Positions 1-8,389 are shown, counted from the stretch's first letter. The stretch: 13,671 nucleotides of DNA from Balneolaceae bacterium (GCA_003555185.1 PWFZ01000259.1:1-13671), one strand, 5' to 3'. Made by a program: numbers and translations. Notes: a model not told the origin generated them from the sequence alone.

Positions 1-779
1 CCATCCATGTACCCTGCGCCGGAATTGTAGACTTCAAAGGAGTTTGCCAAACGCTGGAACGGCTGTTAAAAGAAAAGGGACATTCCGTACAGTTCGGTCA
101 ACAGGTACAGCGCATTGTACAGACAAATGGAACCACATCTGTTCTGACAAAAACGGATCATTTTAAAACGACTTTTGTGATTAATTGTGCCGGATTGTTT
201 AGCGACCGGGTGGCCAGGTCAGGTGGGGTTTCATCACCCGTAAAAATTGTACCCTTTCGTGGTGAATATTTTAAGCTGTTGGACAAAGCAGAATCAAAAG
301 TCAACGGGTTGATCTATCCACTGCCAAACCCTGAGTTTCCATTCCTTGGAGTTCATTTTACCCGCATGGCAAAAGGGGGCGTTGAGTGCGGACCCAACGC
401 AGTTTTTGCCTTTAAAAGGGAAGGCTACTCGAAGTTGTCTTTTAATTTGAAAGACACCATTGAAACTGCAGATTTTCCCGGCTTTTGGCGCATGGCAGGT
501 GAACACTGGAAAATGGGGCTGAAAGAGATGTACAGATCACTATCAAAAGAGGCTTTTCTTAAAGAGCTTCAGAAATTAATTCCATCTATACAAAATGAAG
601 ATTTGAAACCATGTCCATCCGGTGTTCGCGCAATGGCGCTGCAAAATAACGGAGAAATTCTGGATGATTTTTATTTCGAAAAAAGGTCTAATGCACTTCA
701 CGTATTAAATGCACCAAGTCCCGCCGCTACTGCCGGACTATCCATTGGGGATCAGATTGTTGAGCAGATTCAGCATTAG
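1..779 (+). CDS. lhgO: L-2-hydroxyglutarate oxidase, C-terminal part (5' end outside window)
   Basis: The reading frame is open from base 3 to the TAG stop and gives 258 residues. The 5' end lies before the window; the family is usually about 400-420 residues, so roughly 140-165 are missing. This is an FAD-dependent oxidoreductase of the DAO fold that oxidises L-2-hydroxyglutarate to 2-oxoglutarate at the membrane. Visible family signatures are the HVPCAGIVDFKGV segment near the window edge, VINCAGLFSDRVA, the FLGVHFTR...VECGPNAVFAFKREGY block, and the C-terminal GVRAMAL...LDDF and HVLNAPSPAATAGLSIG, which close the FAD site in this family. The GTG at 177 is an internal Val codon and not a start. 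A weak hairpin follows the stop, and the SusC gene begins 182 bp later, so the two are probably transcribed separately. Family recognition is strong; substrate is by family. Confidence 0.9.
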   Translation, partial: IHVPCAGIVDFKGVCQTLERLLKEKGHSVQFGQQVQRIVQTNGTTSVLTKTDHFKTTFVINCAGLFSDRVARSGGVSSPVKIVPFRGEYFKLLDKAESKVNGLIYPLPNPEFPFLGVHFTRMAKGGVECGPNAVFAFKREGYSKLSFNLKDTIETADFPGFWRMAGEHWKMGLKEMYRSLSKEAFLKELQKLIPSIQNEDLKPCPSGVRAMALQNNGEILDDFYFEKRSNALHVLNAPSPAATAGLSIGDQIVEQIQH

Positions 780-789
780 TTTTCGGAGC

Positions 790-804
790 AAACCTCACGG
801 TTTT
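790..804 (+). terminator. weak hairpin after lhgO
   Basis: AAACC (790-794) can pair with GGTTT (799-803) around a TCAC loop, just 11 bases past the lhgO stop, and the T-run overlaps the stem. The stem is only 5 bp, so this is a possible weak terminator at best. Confidence 0.25.
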
Positions 805-837
805 AAATCCTGAAACTTTCCCCCGTTAAATTTTATA

Positions 838-845
838 TACTTTTG
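838..845 (+). promoter_or_regulatory. possible Bacteroidota-type -7 element upstream of susC-like gene
   Basis: TACTTTTG at 838-845 fits the TAnnTTTG -7 consensus of Bacteroidota sigma factors. The upstream TTTG (-33) element is poor: only a TTTC at 817-820, with 17 bp spacing. It lies about 115 bp before the susC-like ATG. An alternative sigma70-like TATAAT sits at 899-904 (rated separately). Confidence 0.35.
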
Positions 846-898
846 GGGTTTGGAACCGCTTCCAATATCTCTAAATGGGGTTTTCACCTTGTATTCCT

Positions 899-904
899 TA
901 TAAT
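899..904 (+). promoter_or_regulatory. possible sigma70-like -10 box upstream of susC-like gene
   Basis: A perfect TATAAT lies 57 bp before the susC-like start. No convincing -35 hexamer is found 16-18 bp upstream; the region there is G/T-rich. It is an alternative to the TAnnTTTG element at 838-845. Confidence 0.22.
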
Positions 905-950
905 AGGCACACTATTAAACGACTTATCAGAAAATCTCAATCATAGAATT

Positions 951-955
951 AGAGG
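951..955 (+). promoter_or_regulatory. ribosome binding site of susC-like gene
   Basis: AGAGG ends 6 bases before the ATG at 962, which supports this start. It is one of the clearer Shine-Dalgarno-like sequences in the window; most other genes here have weak ones. Confidence 0.5.
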
Positions 956-961
956 CATTAT

Positions 962-3877
962 ATGAAACAGTGGTACATGTGCTTTTTCGCTTCACTGCTT
1001 TTCCCGGCGCTTCTGTTTTCACAATCGAATAACTACGAATTTAGTGGGACGATTGTGGACAGCCGAACCGGAGAAACGCTGGCAGGTGCAAGCGTAAGCT
1101 TCCAAAACACAACAATAGGTACTTCAACAGATCCCGATGGTAATTTTTCCTTTTCGGCCAATCTGGAAGAAGGTGAATACAGTCTCCAGTTCAGTTTTAT
1201 TGGATATGTCCGTAAAACTCAGACTATCAATCTTGGAACTCAAACGAACATAGATTTAGGTACCGTAGAGTTAAATCAGGATATTCTCGGCTCCGAAGAG
1301 GTTGTCATAACCGGGGCTTCTGCACTTACCAGCAAACGTCAATTAGGAAACTCCATTGCCACTTTAAATGTAGATGACCTTAGTTTAACCGGTGCATCTT
1401 CGATTGACAGAGCTCTTTCAGGTAAAATTTCCGGAGCACTCGTTCAGCAGAATTCAGGAAACCCTGCGGGCGGTATTAGTATCAGGCTTCGTGGAACTGG
1501 AACCCTTTTGGGTTCAGCCGATCCACTTTACATTGTGGATGGCATGATTATGAATAATGATTCACCACAACTTCTTTCTCTTGGCGGATATTCTCAAAAT
1601 CGAATGTCTGATATCAATCCAAATGATATTGAGCGAATTGAAGTCGTAAAAGGTGCTGCCGCAGCCGCCCTTTATGGATCACGTGCCAACAATGGTGTGG
1701 TTCAGATTTTCACCAAACGTGGGCAATCAGGCGAGCCGCGAATCACATACTCATCACGAGTAAATGTAGATGCCGTGAGAAAAACTCTTGAAGCGAACAG
1801 TGCGCCGTTTAATGCCGCCGGTGATCCTGTAGAGCGGTTCGATGCACAGGAACAAATTTTCAGAACAGCAACCGGATCGGAGCAATCACTTTCTGTTGTC
1901 GGCGGTCAAAACACGACCCGATATTTTGTGTCAGGTTCTTACCTAAATAACGAAGGTGTTGTTAATAATACTGACTATCAGCGTGCTACCACCCGAATTA
2001 ACCTGGATCAGGATTTAAACAGTTGGGCAACTCTTTCTGTAGGTACAAACTACACATACAGCAATAGTCAGGAAATACCCAATGGTGGTTTAAATGATAA
2101 TTATGGTGCCTTAACCGGATTTATTTTTGGTCCTAATACCGTTGATCCAAACCCCGATCCCGAAACCGGCGAATACCCCGGTGGATTTATCCTTGCCAAC
2201 CCGCTCGAGGTAATAGATCGTTACGATATTAATCAAAGGGTAAGTCGTATCAGTGCAAATGCCAAGCTTACACTTACTCCATTTGATGGGTTCTCTGTAG
2301 ATTACACTTCCGGAATCGATACATATAGCCAGGTATCTACATTCTTCATTCCCACAGGAACAACAGCGCCCGGTTTGGGACAGGGATTTTCTCGTCGTGC
2401 AGAACGTGAGTTTCTACAGGTTAATAACGATTTAAACCTGCGATATCAGGCATCCCTAACTCCCGATATTGAGTCCACATCACTTGTTGGTGGAACTCTG
2501 CAATATGAACAGTTCTCTACAATCGGTCTTGAAGCACGTGAATTTAGCCCCTTTATCGAAGTAGTAACCGGTGGTGGTAATTTTGCTCAACCCGGTGAAA
2601 GCAGAGGCGAACAGGTTATCTATGGTATTTTCGCTCAACAGACATTTGGCTATCAGGATAAGCTATTTCTTACCGGTGCCGGTCGTGTTGATGCATCTTC
2701 CGCATTTGGAGAAGATGAGAGATGGCAATTCTATCCGAAAGTCAGTGGATCTTACCTCATTTCTGAAGAAGATTTCTGGCAAAATACTTTCGGGTCCACA
2801 ATTAACTCGTTCAAGTTTCGTGCATCTCTAGGAACATCCGGTGGATTAACTGCAATCGGTCCTTTCGACAGATTTACCAGATTTTCACCGACATCCGTGG
2901 ATGGACGTAGTGCGCTGATACCATCAACCCGACAGGGAGCATTAAATATTCGCCCTGAACGACAGCAAGAGCTGGAACTGGGTATCGATGCCGGATTTTT
3001 CAATGACCGGGCAGGACTTGAGTTAACATGGTACAATCAGCAAACAAAAGATCTTCTTTTAACGCGCTCAATTTCACCATCCTCAGGTTTTCTAAGTAGA
3101 TTGGGTAACTTCGGTACACTTCAAAATAAAGGTATCGAAATCACCCTGAACACCGTTCCGGTAAACACACCTAATATTCAGTGGCGATCAAGCATAACTT
3201 ATGCCAGTAACCAAAATGAGATTGATGGCATAGAAAACGACTTCCTCATTCTGGGAAGCTCTTTTGGACAGTCTGCCGCGAAGAATGGTGAACCACTTGG
3301 TGTTTTCTACAGCTCTTACTATGAAAGAGATGCCAACGGTGAAATAGTTACTGATGATGCCGGACTCCCTGTTGCAGGACCCGGGAATAAAGTAATTGGC
3401 GATCCAAACCCCGATTTCAGTGGCTCATTTATCAATGAAGTACAGATAGGTGGTCAATGGAATCTTAGAATGCAGTGGGATTTCGTTTACGGGAATGATG
3501 TATTCAACTTTACGCGAAGACTCGCTGCTCTGTCTGTATTTGGTACGCTTCAGGATCCTTACGGAAGAGAACTTGAAGGAGAATTACCGGAAGGGTACAG
3601 CGCCCGTGTATTCAATATTTTTGAAGAATGGGTAGAAGACGGTTCATACCTAAAGCTTAGGGAACTGGGTGCTTCTTACACAACCACACCGGATTTCCTT
3701 GGTCTGCGAAGCGTCCAGTTTTCGCTCGTAGCACGTAACCTACTCTCCATTGATAGTTACAGCGGGTACGATCCCGAAACAAATACCGCAGGACAGCTAA
3801 CTGCAGTTCGGGGATTTGATTTTGTGGAAGTCCCAATTCCAAGAAGTATCCAATTTGGAGTAACAGCTAACTTTTAA
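962..3877 (+). CDS. SusC/RagA-family TonB-dependent outer-membrane receptor
   Basis: This 971-residue protein is the outer-membrane barrel of a SusC/SusD importer, energised by TonB. In order it shows a signal peptide (residues 1-20, ending ALLFSQ), a carboxypeptidase-regulatory-like beta domain (about 26-103, with GTIVDSRTGETLAGASV and the FSFIGY turn), a TonB-box-like EEVVITG (112-118), a plug domain (about 121-254) with IRLRGTGT, PLYIVDGM and the SusC hallmark IEVVKGAAAAALYGSRANNG, then a long beta-barrel ending in a terminal Phe (...QFGVTANF), as expected for BAM-dependent insertion. Length is normal for the family (about 1000). The SusD partner follows after 18 bp. No glycoside hydrolase, protease or anti-sigma regulator is next to it, so the imported substrate (glycan, peptide or other) cannot be named. 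Start chosen on the AGAGG site and the signal peptide. Confidence 0.95.
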   Translation: MKQWYMCFFASLLFPALLFSQSNNYEFSGTIVDSRTGETLAGASVSFQNTTIGTSTDPDGNFSFSANLEEGEYSLQFSFIGYVRKTQTINLGTQTNIDLGTVELNQDILGSEEVVITGASALTSKRQLGNSIATLNVDDLSLTGASSIDRALSGKISGALVQQNSGNPAGGISIRLRGTGTLLGSADPLYIVDGMIMNNDSPQLLSLGGYSQNRMSDINPNDIERIEVVKGAAAAALYGSRANNGVVQIFTKRGQSGEPRITYSSRVNVDAVRKTLEANSAPFNAAGDPVERFDAQEQIFRTATGSEQSLSVVGGQNTTRYFVSGSYLNNEGVVNNTDYQRATTRINLDQDLNSWATLSVGTNYTYSNSQEIPNGGLNDNYGALTGFIFGPNTVDPNPDPETGEYPGGFILANPLEVIDRYDINQRVSRISANAKLTLTPFDGFSVDYTSGIDTYSQVSTFFIPTGTTAPGLGQGFSRRAEREFLQVNNDLNLRYQASLTPDIESTSLVGGTLQYEQFSTIGLEAREFSPFIEVVTGGGNFAQPGESRGEQVIYGIFAQQTFGYQDKLFLTGAGRVDASSAFGEDERWQFYPKVSGSYLISEEDFWQNTFGSTINSFKFRASLGTSGGLTAIGPFDRFTRFSPTSVDGRSALIPSTRQGALNIRPERQQELELGIDAGFFNDRAGLELTWYNQQTKDLLLTRSISPSSGFLSRLGNFGTLQNKGIEITLNTVPVNTPNIQWRSSITYASNQNEIDGIENDFLILGSSFGQSAAKNGEPLGVFYSSYYERDANGEIVTDDAGLPVAGPGNKVIGDPNPDFSGSFINEVQIGGQWNLRMQWDFVYGNDVFNFTRRLAALSVFGTLQDPYGRELEGELPEGYSARVFNIFEEWVEDGSYLKLRELGASYTTTPDFLGLRSVQFSLVARNLLSIDSYSGYDPETNTAGQLTAVRGFDFVEVPIPRSIQFGVTANF

Positions 3878-3895
3878 TCCCGGGGATATCCAATT

Positions 3896-5209
3896 ATGAA
3901 ATTATCAAAACAACTTACGAATTCACTATTTTTAGCACTTCTCACTCTCTTAGTGGCGGCTTGTAGTCTGGATGTTACAGATCCAAATACCGCTACGGAT
4001 GAGGAGGTCCTGAATTCCCGGGAAGGAATTATTTCTTTCACAACGGGAATGCAGGGATATGTTAAAGGAACAGCCTTGCAGGCATTTATCCGAACTCCTG
4101 CAGTTACAACCCGCGAAATGGCCGTAAACACCACCTTTGCCAATCTTATTGAGCTTGAGCAAGGTGGAACCGCCCTTCCGGATGATAATGCCAACCTTCT
4201 GCAGAACTGGTCACGATTATTGCAGGTAGTCGACATGACAACCCAAATCATAGAAAATGTTGGTGAACTCCCATTTTCTAATGAAGAGCGGAGTGAAATC
4301 CTTGCCATTGCGCATATACACAAAGCTATGGCACTTGGGTTCTTGGTAAGTAACTTTGAGGAAGCTCCTATAAATACTTCTGCTGATGGAAATGCTCAAT
4401 TTTCATCCCGGGCCGATGTATTGAACGAGGCGATCTCTCTACTGACTGATGCAAACAGTGTGATTTCTGCTACCGCTCCCACCACAACATTCCGTACCGA
4501 GGGGTTCGAGCTCGAAAATACCATTCAGGCACTTTTATCACGGTACCACCTAATGGCCGGAAATTATGACGACGCAATCACAGCGGCGAACAATGTTGAT
4601 CCTACTGTGACATCCGTATTTTTCTATGACGGATCATCTTCCAGGAATCCTGTCTATGATGATGTAGTAACCAGTGAGGCCTTTGCTGCACGCGATCTGT
4701 TTGGATCAGATTTCACTGAAGAAGGCGATGAACGCATCAACTTCTTTTTAATTGATGATGACGCAGTAAGCTCACCGAATGAGTTCGATATCGATATTTT
4801 GGATGGATTCTTTGGCACACCCTCCAGCTCTATCCCTGTATATCGTCCGGGTGAAATGAACCTCATCAGGGCAGAAGCGTATGCACGCACCGATCGACCT
4901 GTACTCGCAGTAGACGAAATCAATGCAGTTCGCACGAAAGAAGCCGGAGATGATGTTTATGGCATCGGTGCAAACCTTCCGGCATATACCGGTGATGTAG
5001 ACGAAGCTTCTTTGATTGAAGAGATCTACCATCAGCGCAGAGCTGAACTTTTCTTAACCGGAATGAGCATGGAAGATATGCGTCGCCTGGATCGACCAGC
5101 CGTTTCAGGAAGTCCGGCACTTACAGATGAAAGAAACAGAAATTACTATCCGTATCCGGAACAGGAGCGACAGAGTAATTCAAACACTCCATCTAACCCT
5201 GATATTTAA
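3896..5209 (+). CDS. SusD/RagB-family outer-membrane lipoprotein
   Basis: This 437-residue surface lipoprotein forms the substrate-capturing lid over the SusC barrel encoded 18 bp upstream. It has a lipoprotein signal with lipobox LVAAC (Cys23), then SLDVTDPNTAT, a typical SusD start. The middle is an alpha-helical TPR-like fold. C-terminal hallmarks are RPGEMNLIRAEAYART, the EIYHQRRAELFLTGMSMEDMRR block (from residue 376; usually ER..EL..EG.R..DLRR), and the closing NYYPYPEQERQSN. It is on the short side for SusD (often 480-600), which is common for peptide or small-molecule types, but that alone does not reveal the ligand. A GGGG run about 10 bases upstream is a poor ribosome site, and translation is likely coupled to the upstream gene. 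Transcription ends at the hairpin at 5229-5264. Confidence 0.93.
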   Translation: MKLSKQLTNSLFLALLTLLVAACSLDVTDPNTATDEEVLNSREGIISFTTGMQGYVKGTALQAFIRTPAVTTREMAVNTTFANLIELEQGGTALPDDNANLLQNWSRLLQVVDMTTQIIENVGELPFSNEERSEILAIAHIHKAMALGFLVSNFEEAPINTSADGNAQFSSRADVLNEAISLLTDANSVISATAPTTTFRTEGFELENTIQALLSRYHLMAGNYDDAITAANNVDPTVTSVFFYDGSSSRNPVYDDVVTSEAFAARDLFGSDFTEEGDERINFFLIDDDAVSSPNEFDIDILDGFFGTPSSSIPVYRPGEMNLIRAEAYARTDRPVLAVDEINAVRTKEAGDDVYGIGANLPAYTGDVDEASLIEEIYHQRRAELFLTGMSMEDMRRLDRPAVSGSPALTDERNRNYYPYPEQERQSNSNTPSNPDI

Positions 5210-5228
5210 CCTCTTAGGCCTCAACTAT

Positions 5229-5264
5229 AAAAGCCATGTTTCATATAGAAGCATGGCTTTTTTT
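5229..5264 (+). terminator. strong intrinsic terminator between convergent genes
   Basis: AAAAGCCATG (5229-5238) is a perfect complement of CATGGCTTTT (5252-5261). The stem continues inward through one T.G wobble (5239/5251) and TTC/GAA to a 5-base ATATA loop, giving about 14 bp in all, followed by a T-run to 5264. It lies 19 bp after the SusD stop. Read on the minus strand the stem ends in TTTTATAG, so it may also slow the convergent lipoprotein gene, whose stop codon (5263-5265) abuts the stem. Confidence 0.85.
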
Positions 5265-5820
5265 ATTCATCATTCTCAGGACAATCAAGAATAATTCGCT
5301 CGATAAAAAACTCATATTCATCAGGCAACTCGTTTGAGACAGTGATCATATGATAGGGCATTGTAAGGACTTGCGCTGTTTCACAATCCTCACCCGGTTC
5401 AGTTTCCAGCACTCTAATTCCTGTAACACCCTCAAGTACACCAACCTCTTCTATAGTGGTAAAGAACCCTCCTGTATTTTGCGTCCCCATTATTACTGCA
5501 ATCACTTTTTTAGTTTCAAAATCAATTTCAGGTACATCAGGCACTTCTTCTTCATCCGCTGGCGGGGGAAGGTTTTCATTTAATTCAACCCAAAAGTCTC
5601 TAAACTCTTCTTCGGATTCAAAAATGAGTTCATCACTCTCTTCAAAAGAAATATTTCCACTGGTTTCTACATCTACTGTTTGAAAAACCGTTTCAAATTC
5701 GGCCGCTTCTGCTTCTTCGAAAAATTCTCTCGTTGCGTCTCTCTCTTCATCATCAATTGCGGCAGGGTCGCAGGCAAAAACAAAAAACATCATTAGGGGT
5801 AAGACAATAAGTTTTTTCAT
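5263..5820 (-). CDS. acidic lipoprotein with PrcB-like C-terminal domain
   Basis: This 185-residue predicted lipoprotein has a short signal peptide with lipobox VFAC (Cys17) followed by a highly acidic linker (about 20-95) rich in Glu and Asp. Residues about 97-161 resemble the PrcB C-terminal domain: IDFETKKVIAVIMGTQNTGGFFTTI, then ETEPGEDCETAQVLTMPYHMITV. This matches the family pattern of a vDF strand, lG.k.tgGy, and P...lT.Py. PrcB is named after a subunit of the Treponema denticola protease complex, where it aids assembly of the protease; in free-living bacteria the role of such lipoproteins is not known. Cys146 and Cys180 could form a disulfide. It is transcribed towards the SusD gene, and 132 bp separate it from the serine hydrolase gene upstream on the same strand. 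Domain call is moderately confident; the function is unassigned. Confidence 0.75.
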   Translation of the reverse strand: MKKLIVLPLMMFFVFACDPAAIDDEERDATREFFEEAEAAEFETVFQTVDVETSGNISFEESDELIFESEEEFRDFWVELNENLPPPADEEEVPDVPEIDFETKKVIAVIMGTQNTGGFFTTIEEVGVLEGVTGIRVLETEPGEDCETAQVLTMPYHMITVSNELPDEYEFFIERIILDCPENDE

Positions 5821-5889
5821 ATCCGTAACAATCTTGATTTTTTGGGATTTAATTGAGAACCAAATGAAAAACGAACCACTATCTTCGAA

Positions 5890-5895
5890 ATTATA
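5890..5895 (-). promoter_or_regulatory. possible -10 box for the PrcB-like lipoprotein gene
   Basis: On the minus strand TATAAT reads from 5895 to 5890, about 70 bp before the ATG of the lipoprotein gene, within the 132-bp gap after the serine hydrolase gene. No good -35 hexamer is visible. It suggests, weakly, that this gene may have its own promoter. Confidence 0.22.
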
Positions 5896-5952
5896 GTGAA
5901 AACGTATTCCCCATACTCAGCATTATATTTCACCCCTTATTGGAATAGCTGA

Positions 5953-7173
5953 TTACTGAAAAACAACCTTGGAAAGCCTCTCTCTAATATCTCTCAAATT
6001 CGGATACTGACCACTATCATCAACCCCAACATGCTGGCGGTTTGTTAAAAGAACCATAATTCGACCTCCCGGACTGACGATAACATTAGTACCGGTGAAA
6101 CCGGTATGGCCAAAACTTCCCTCCGGCAGACCTTTTCCCTGAAGGGATGCCTCACTCATCATCCACCCTAAACCATGGCCATAACTATCTTCAGTGGTAA
6201 ACAGATCGATAGTTTCAGAACTAAATAGTTTTTCATCTCCGTTTTTACCTTGGTTAACAAAGACCTTCAATAATCTATAAACATCTTCTGCAGTAGAAAA
6301 AAGTCCGGCATGACCCGCCCCCCCCTTTTGAGTGTAAAATGCATTCCCGTCATTTACTTCTCCCTTTAATGTGTAATCTCTCCAGCCATTCCACGACTCA
6401 GGATCCACATCAACGGTGTACCCAAAATCATCATCATACACCATTTTCTTTTCAAAAGGGTTTCCGTGTGATGTGGCCACTATTTGTGAAAATTGAGAAT
6501 CGTCCGGATTAAAAACGGTTGACTGAAGGTCCATGGGACCATAAATATTCTCTGTTAAAAACTGATCAAGTGACTGACCGGACACCCGTTCGATAACATC
6601 ACCCAATACCATAAATCCGAAATCACTATAGCTTCTTGTTTCGCCGGGAACGCTAAAAAGTGGTGCTTCGACGGTTAAATTAAGCCTTTCTTCAGGTGAA
6701 TTTGCCACATAATAACCGGGAAACCACTGAACCAATCCGGAGGTGTGGCTTAAAAGGTGGCCAATCGTAATTGATTGTTTTTCCGCTGTATCAAATTCCG
6801 GAAGGTATTTGTGGACAGGGTCATCTATGCTGATTTGATGCCGATCGTGGAGAACCATCATGCCAAGAGTAGTGGAGAGAACTTTGGTTAGAGAAGCTAA
6901 ATCAAACAGGTGGTCGTTTGTCATCACAACTGGAGATTCAATTTCAAACCCGTTAAAATCGAACTGCTCTGCATTTCCGGAGGCATGTTGATAAAGTATC
7001 CCATCCGAATCTCCAACCAATAATACAGCGCCAGCATACAATGAGTCTTCCAGCCCTGATTCTACAACTTCATCGAGATCAGCAGCCTCAAAAAAGTATC
7101 CCCTACCTTCCTCCCCACAAGAAATCACAATTACGAATAACAGAATTGGTATAGCGAGAGCCCACTTTCTCAT
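5953..7173 (-). CDS. lipoprotein serine hydrolase, beta-lactamase/class C PBP family
   Basis: This 406-residue protein belongs to the serine beta-lactamase-like family (PF00144 type: class C beta-lactamases, esterases, D-aminopeptidases, low-molecular-weight PBPs). It carries a lipoprotein signal with lipobox VISC (Cys19), so it should be membrane-anchored outside the cytoplasm. Catalytic motifs are SLTK (Ser94, Lys97), YSD (Tyr182-x-Asp184, where class C enzymes usually have YxN), and GHTG (355-358) in place of KTG. LLSHTSGL (140-147) and the GGAGHAGLFSTAEDV block (284-298) resemble the hydrolase domain often fused to NagZ-type glucosaminidases in Bacteroidota, which hints at a peptidoglycan-related ester or peptide substrate, but this is inference. 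It begins 10 bp after the bshA stop and is probably co-transcribed with it. Antibiotic hydrolysis should not be assumed. Confidence 0.88.
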   Translation of the reverse strand: MRKWALAIPILLFVIVISCGEEGRGYFFEAADLDEVVESGLEDSLYAGAVLLVGDSDGILYQHASGNAEQFDFNGFEIESPVVMTNDHLFDLASLTKVLSTTLGMMVLHDRHQISIDDPVHKYLPEFDTAEKQSITIGHLLSHTSGLVQWFPGYYVANSPEERLNLTVEAPLFSVPGETRSYSDFGFMVLGDVIERVSGQSLDQFLTENIYGPMDLQSTVFNPDDSQFSQIVATSHGNPFEKKMVYDDDFGYTVDVDPESWNGWRDYTLKGEVNDGNAFYTQKGGAGHAGLFSTAEDVYRLLKVFVNQGKNGDEKLFSSETIDLFTTEDSYGHGLGWMMSEASLQGKGLPEGSFGHTGFTGTNVIVSPGGRIMVLLTNRQHVGVDDSGQYPNLRDIRERLSKVVFQ

Positions 7174-7183
7174 GCCGTAAATT

Positions 7184-8314
7184 TTATAGTCCTGATTTTA
7201 TCTCTTCGTAGTAATCTTCATACACTTTAACCACCAGGTCCATCTCAAATTCCTTGGCTCTTGCCCGTGCAGCTTTTGACATCCTTGCATGTAACTTCTC
7301 ATCTTTTAAGATTTCTGTAGAGTAACGCCCCATACACTCTACATCTCCCAGCTCGCATAAATAACCGGTTTCGCCATGCGTATTTACTTCGGGGAGGCCT
7401 CCAATATTGGAACTCACTACCGGCACGCCACAACTCATGGCTTCCAGTGCGGCAAGACCAAATGTTTCGCTACCCGATGGAATTAAAAACAGATCCGAAA
7501 TAGACAGCACCTCTTCTACCTGTTCCTGCTTCCCAAGAAAACGCACCTTATCGCAAATTTTCAGCTCACGGCATTTGTTTTCAGCTTTTTGCCGATCGGG
7601 ACCGTCTCCTACCATCAGTAACTTGGCGTCGACTCCGTTCTTCAAAATCTGGTCGAACGTAGAAATCACATCCGGCACTCTTTTCACTTCGCGAAAATTG
7701 GAAACATGAGTGATCACTTTTTCGCCTTCCGGGCAAATGGCTTTCTTGAAATGATTTTTGTTGGACTTTTGAAACCGGTCCAGGTCGATAAAATTGGGAA
7801 TCACCCGGATATCTTTTTTGATATCGAATTTATTGTAGGTTTCCTGTTTCAGGTATTCCGAAACGGCCGTTACCCCATCACTTTGGTTGATCGAAAAATC
7901 AACTACATCTTTATAACTTGGATCGCTGCCTATTAGGGTAATATCAGTTCCGTGAAGGGTGGTGATAATGGCAACATCCTTTGCCAGGTCTCCCAAAATT
8001 TGTTTGGCAAGAAAAGCACTTGTCGCATGGGGAATGGCATAGTGTACATGCAATACGTCCAGCTTTTCATGTTTGATCAAATTTACCATCACATTTGCGA
8101 GGGCCAGATCATAAGGTGGATATTCGAAAAGTGGGTAACTACTTAAATCTACCTCATGAAAGGTAATATCAGTACGAAACGCATCAAGCCTGGCAGGCCG
8201 CGAATAACTTAAAATGTGCAGGTTATGGCCTTTATTTGCAAGACCTTTTGCCAATTCTGTGGCCACAACACCACTACAGCCATACGTTGGGTAGCATACA
8301 ATTCCTATATTCAT
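7184..8314 (-). CDS. bshA: N-acetyl-alpha-D-glucosaminyl L-malate synthase BshA
   Basis: This 376-residue GT4 (GT-B fold) glycosyltransferase joins UDP-GlcNAc and L-malate in the first step of bacillithiol synthesis, in the cytoplasm. It is collinear with characterised Bacillus BshA: IGIVCYPTYGCSGVVATEL at the N-terminus, SRPARL, ITFHEVDL, YPPYDLALA, HVHYAIPHA (89-97), TTLHGTDITLIG (118-129), VTAVSEYLKQETY, IPNFID, HVSNFREVKRVPDVI (203-217), LLMVGDGP, and the GT4 E-x7-E motif ETFGLAALE (Glu283, Glu291), followed by GVPVVSSNIGGLPEV. Length is typical (about 375-385). The glycine-rich donor loop usually written GGSG reads GCSG here (Cys13). BshB and BshC are not in the window, as is common outside Firmicutes-type clusters. 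A lipoprotein serine hydrolase follows after 10 bp. No clear Shine-Dalgarno precedes the ATG. Confidence 0.94.
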   Translation of the reverse strand: MNIGIVCYPTYGCSGVVATELAKGLANKGHNLHILSYSRPARLDAFRTDITFHEVDLSSYPLFEYPPYDLALANVMVNLIKHEKLDVLHVHYAIPHATSAFLAKQILGDLAKDVAIITTLHGTDITLIGSDPSYKDVVDFSINQSDGVTAVSEYLKQETYNKFDIKKDIRVIPNFIDLDRFQKSNKNHFKKAICPEGEKVITHVSNFREVKRVPDVISTFDQILKNGVDAKLLMVGDGPDRQKAENKCRELKICDKVRFLGKQEQVEEVLSISDLFLIPSGSETFGLAALEAMSCGVPVVSSNIGGLPEVNTHGETGYLCELGDVECMGRYSTEILKDEKLHARMSKAARARAKEFEMDLVVKVYEDYYEEIKSGL

Positions 8315-8389
8315 ATATCTATTCTTAATTTTGGGTATAAGCTATACAAATTTTGCTCAACTTGCATTCGGTCAGTTCTGAACTATAAT

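Noticed and set aside
177..779. A separate 200-residue gene starting at GTG 177
   Set aside because: The frame is open to the window edge, and the upstream residues (HVPCAGIVDFKGV) are standard LhgO sequence, so GTG 177 is an internal valine.
5953..7173. A beta-lactam resistance gene
   Set aside because: The fold is shared, but the motifs (YSD, GHTG) and the lipoprotein anchor fit the broader serine-hydrolase group; no evidence supports antibiotic hydrolysis.
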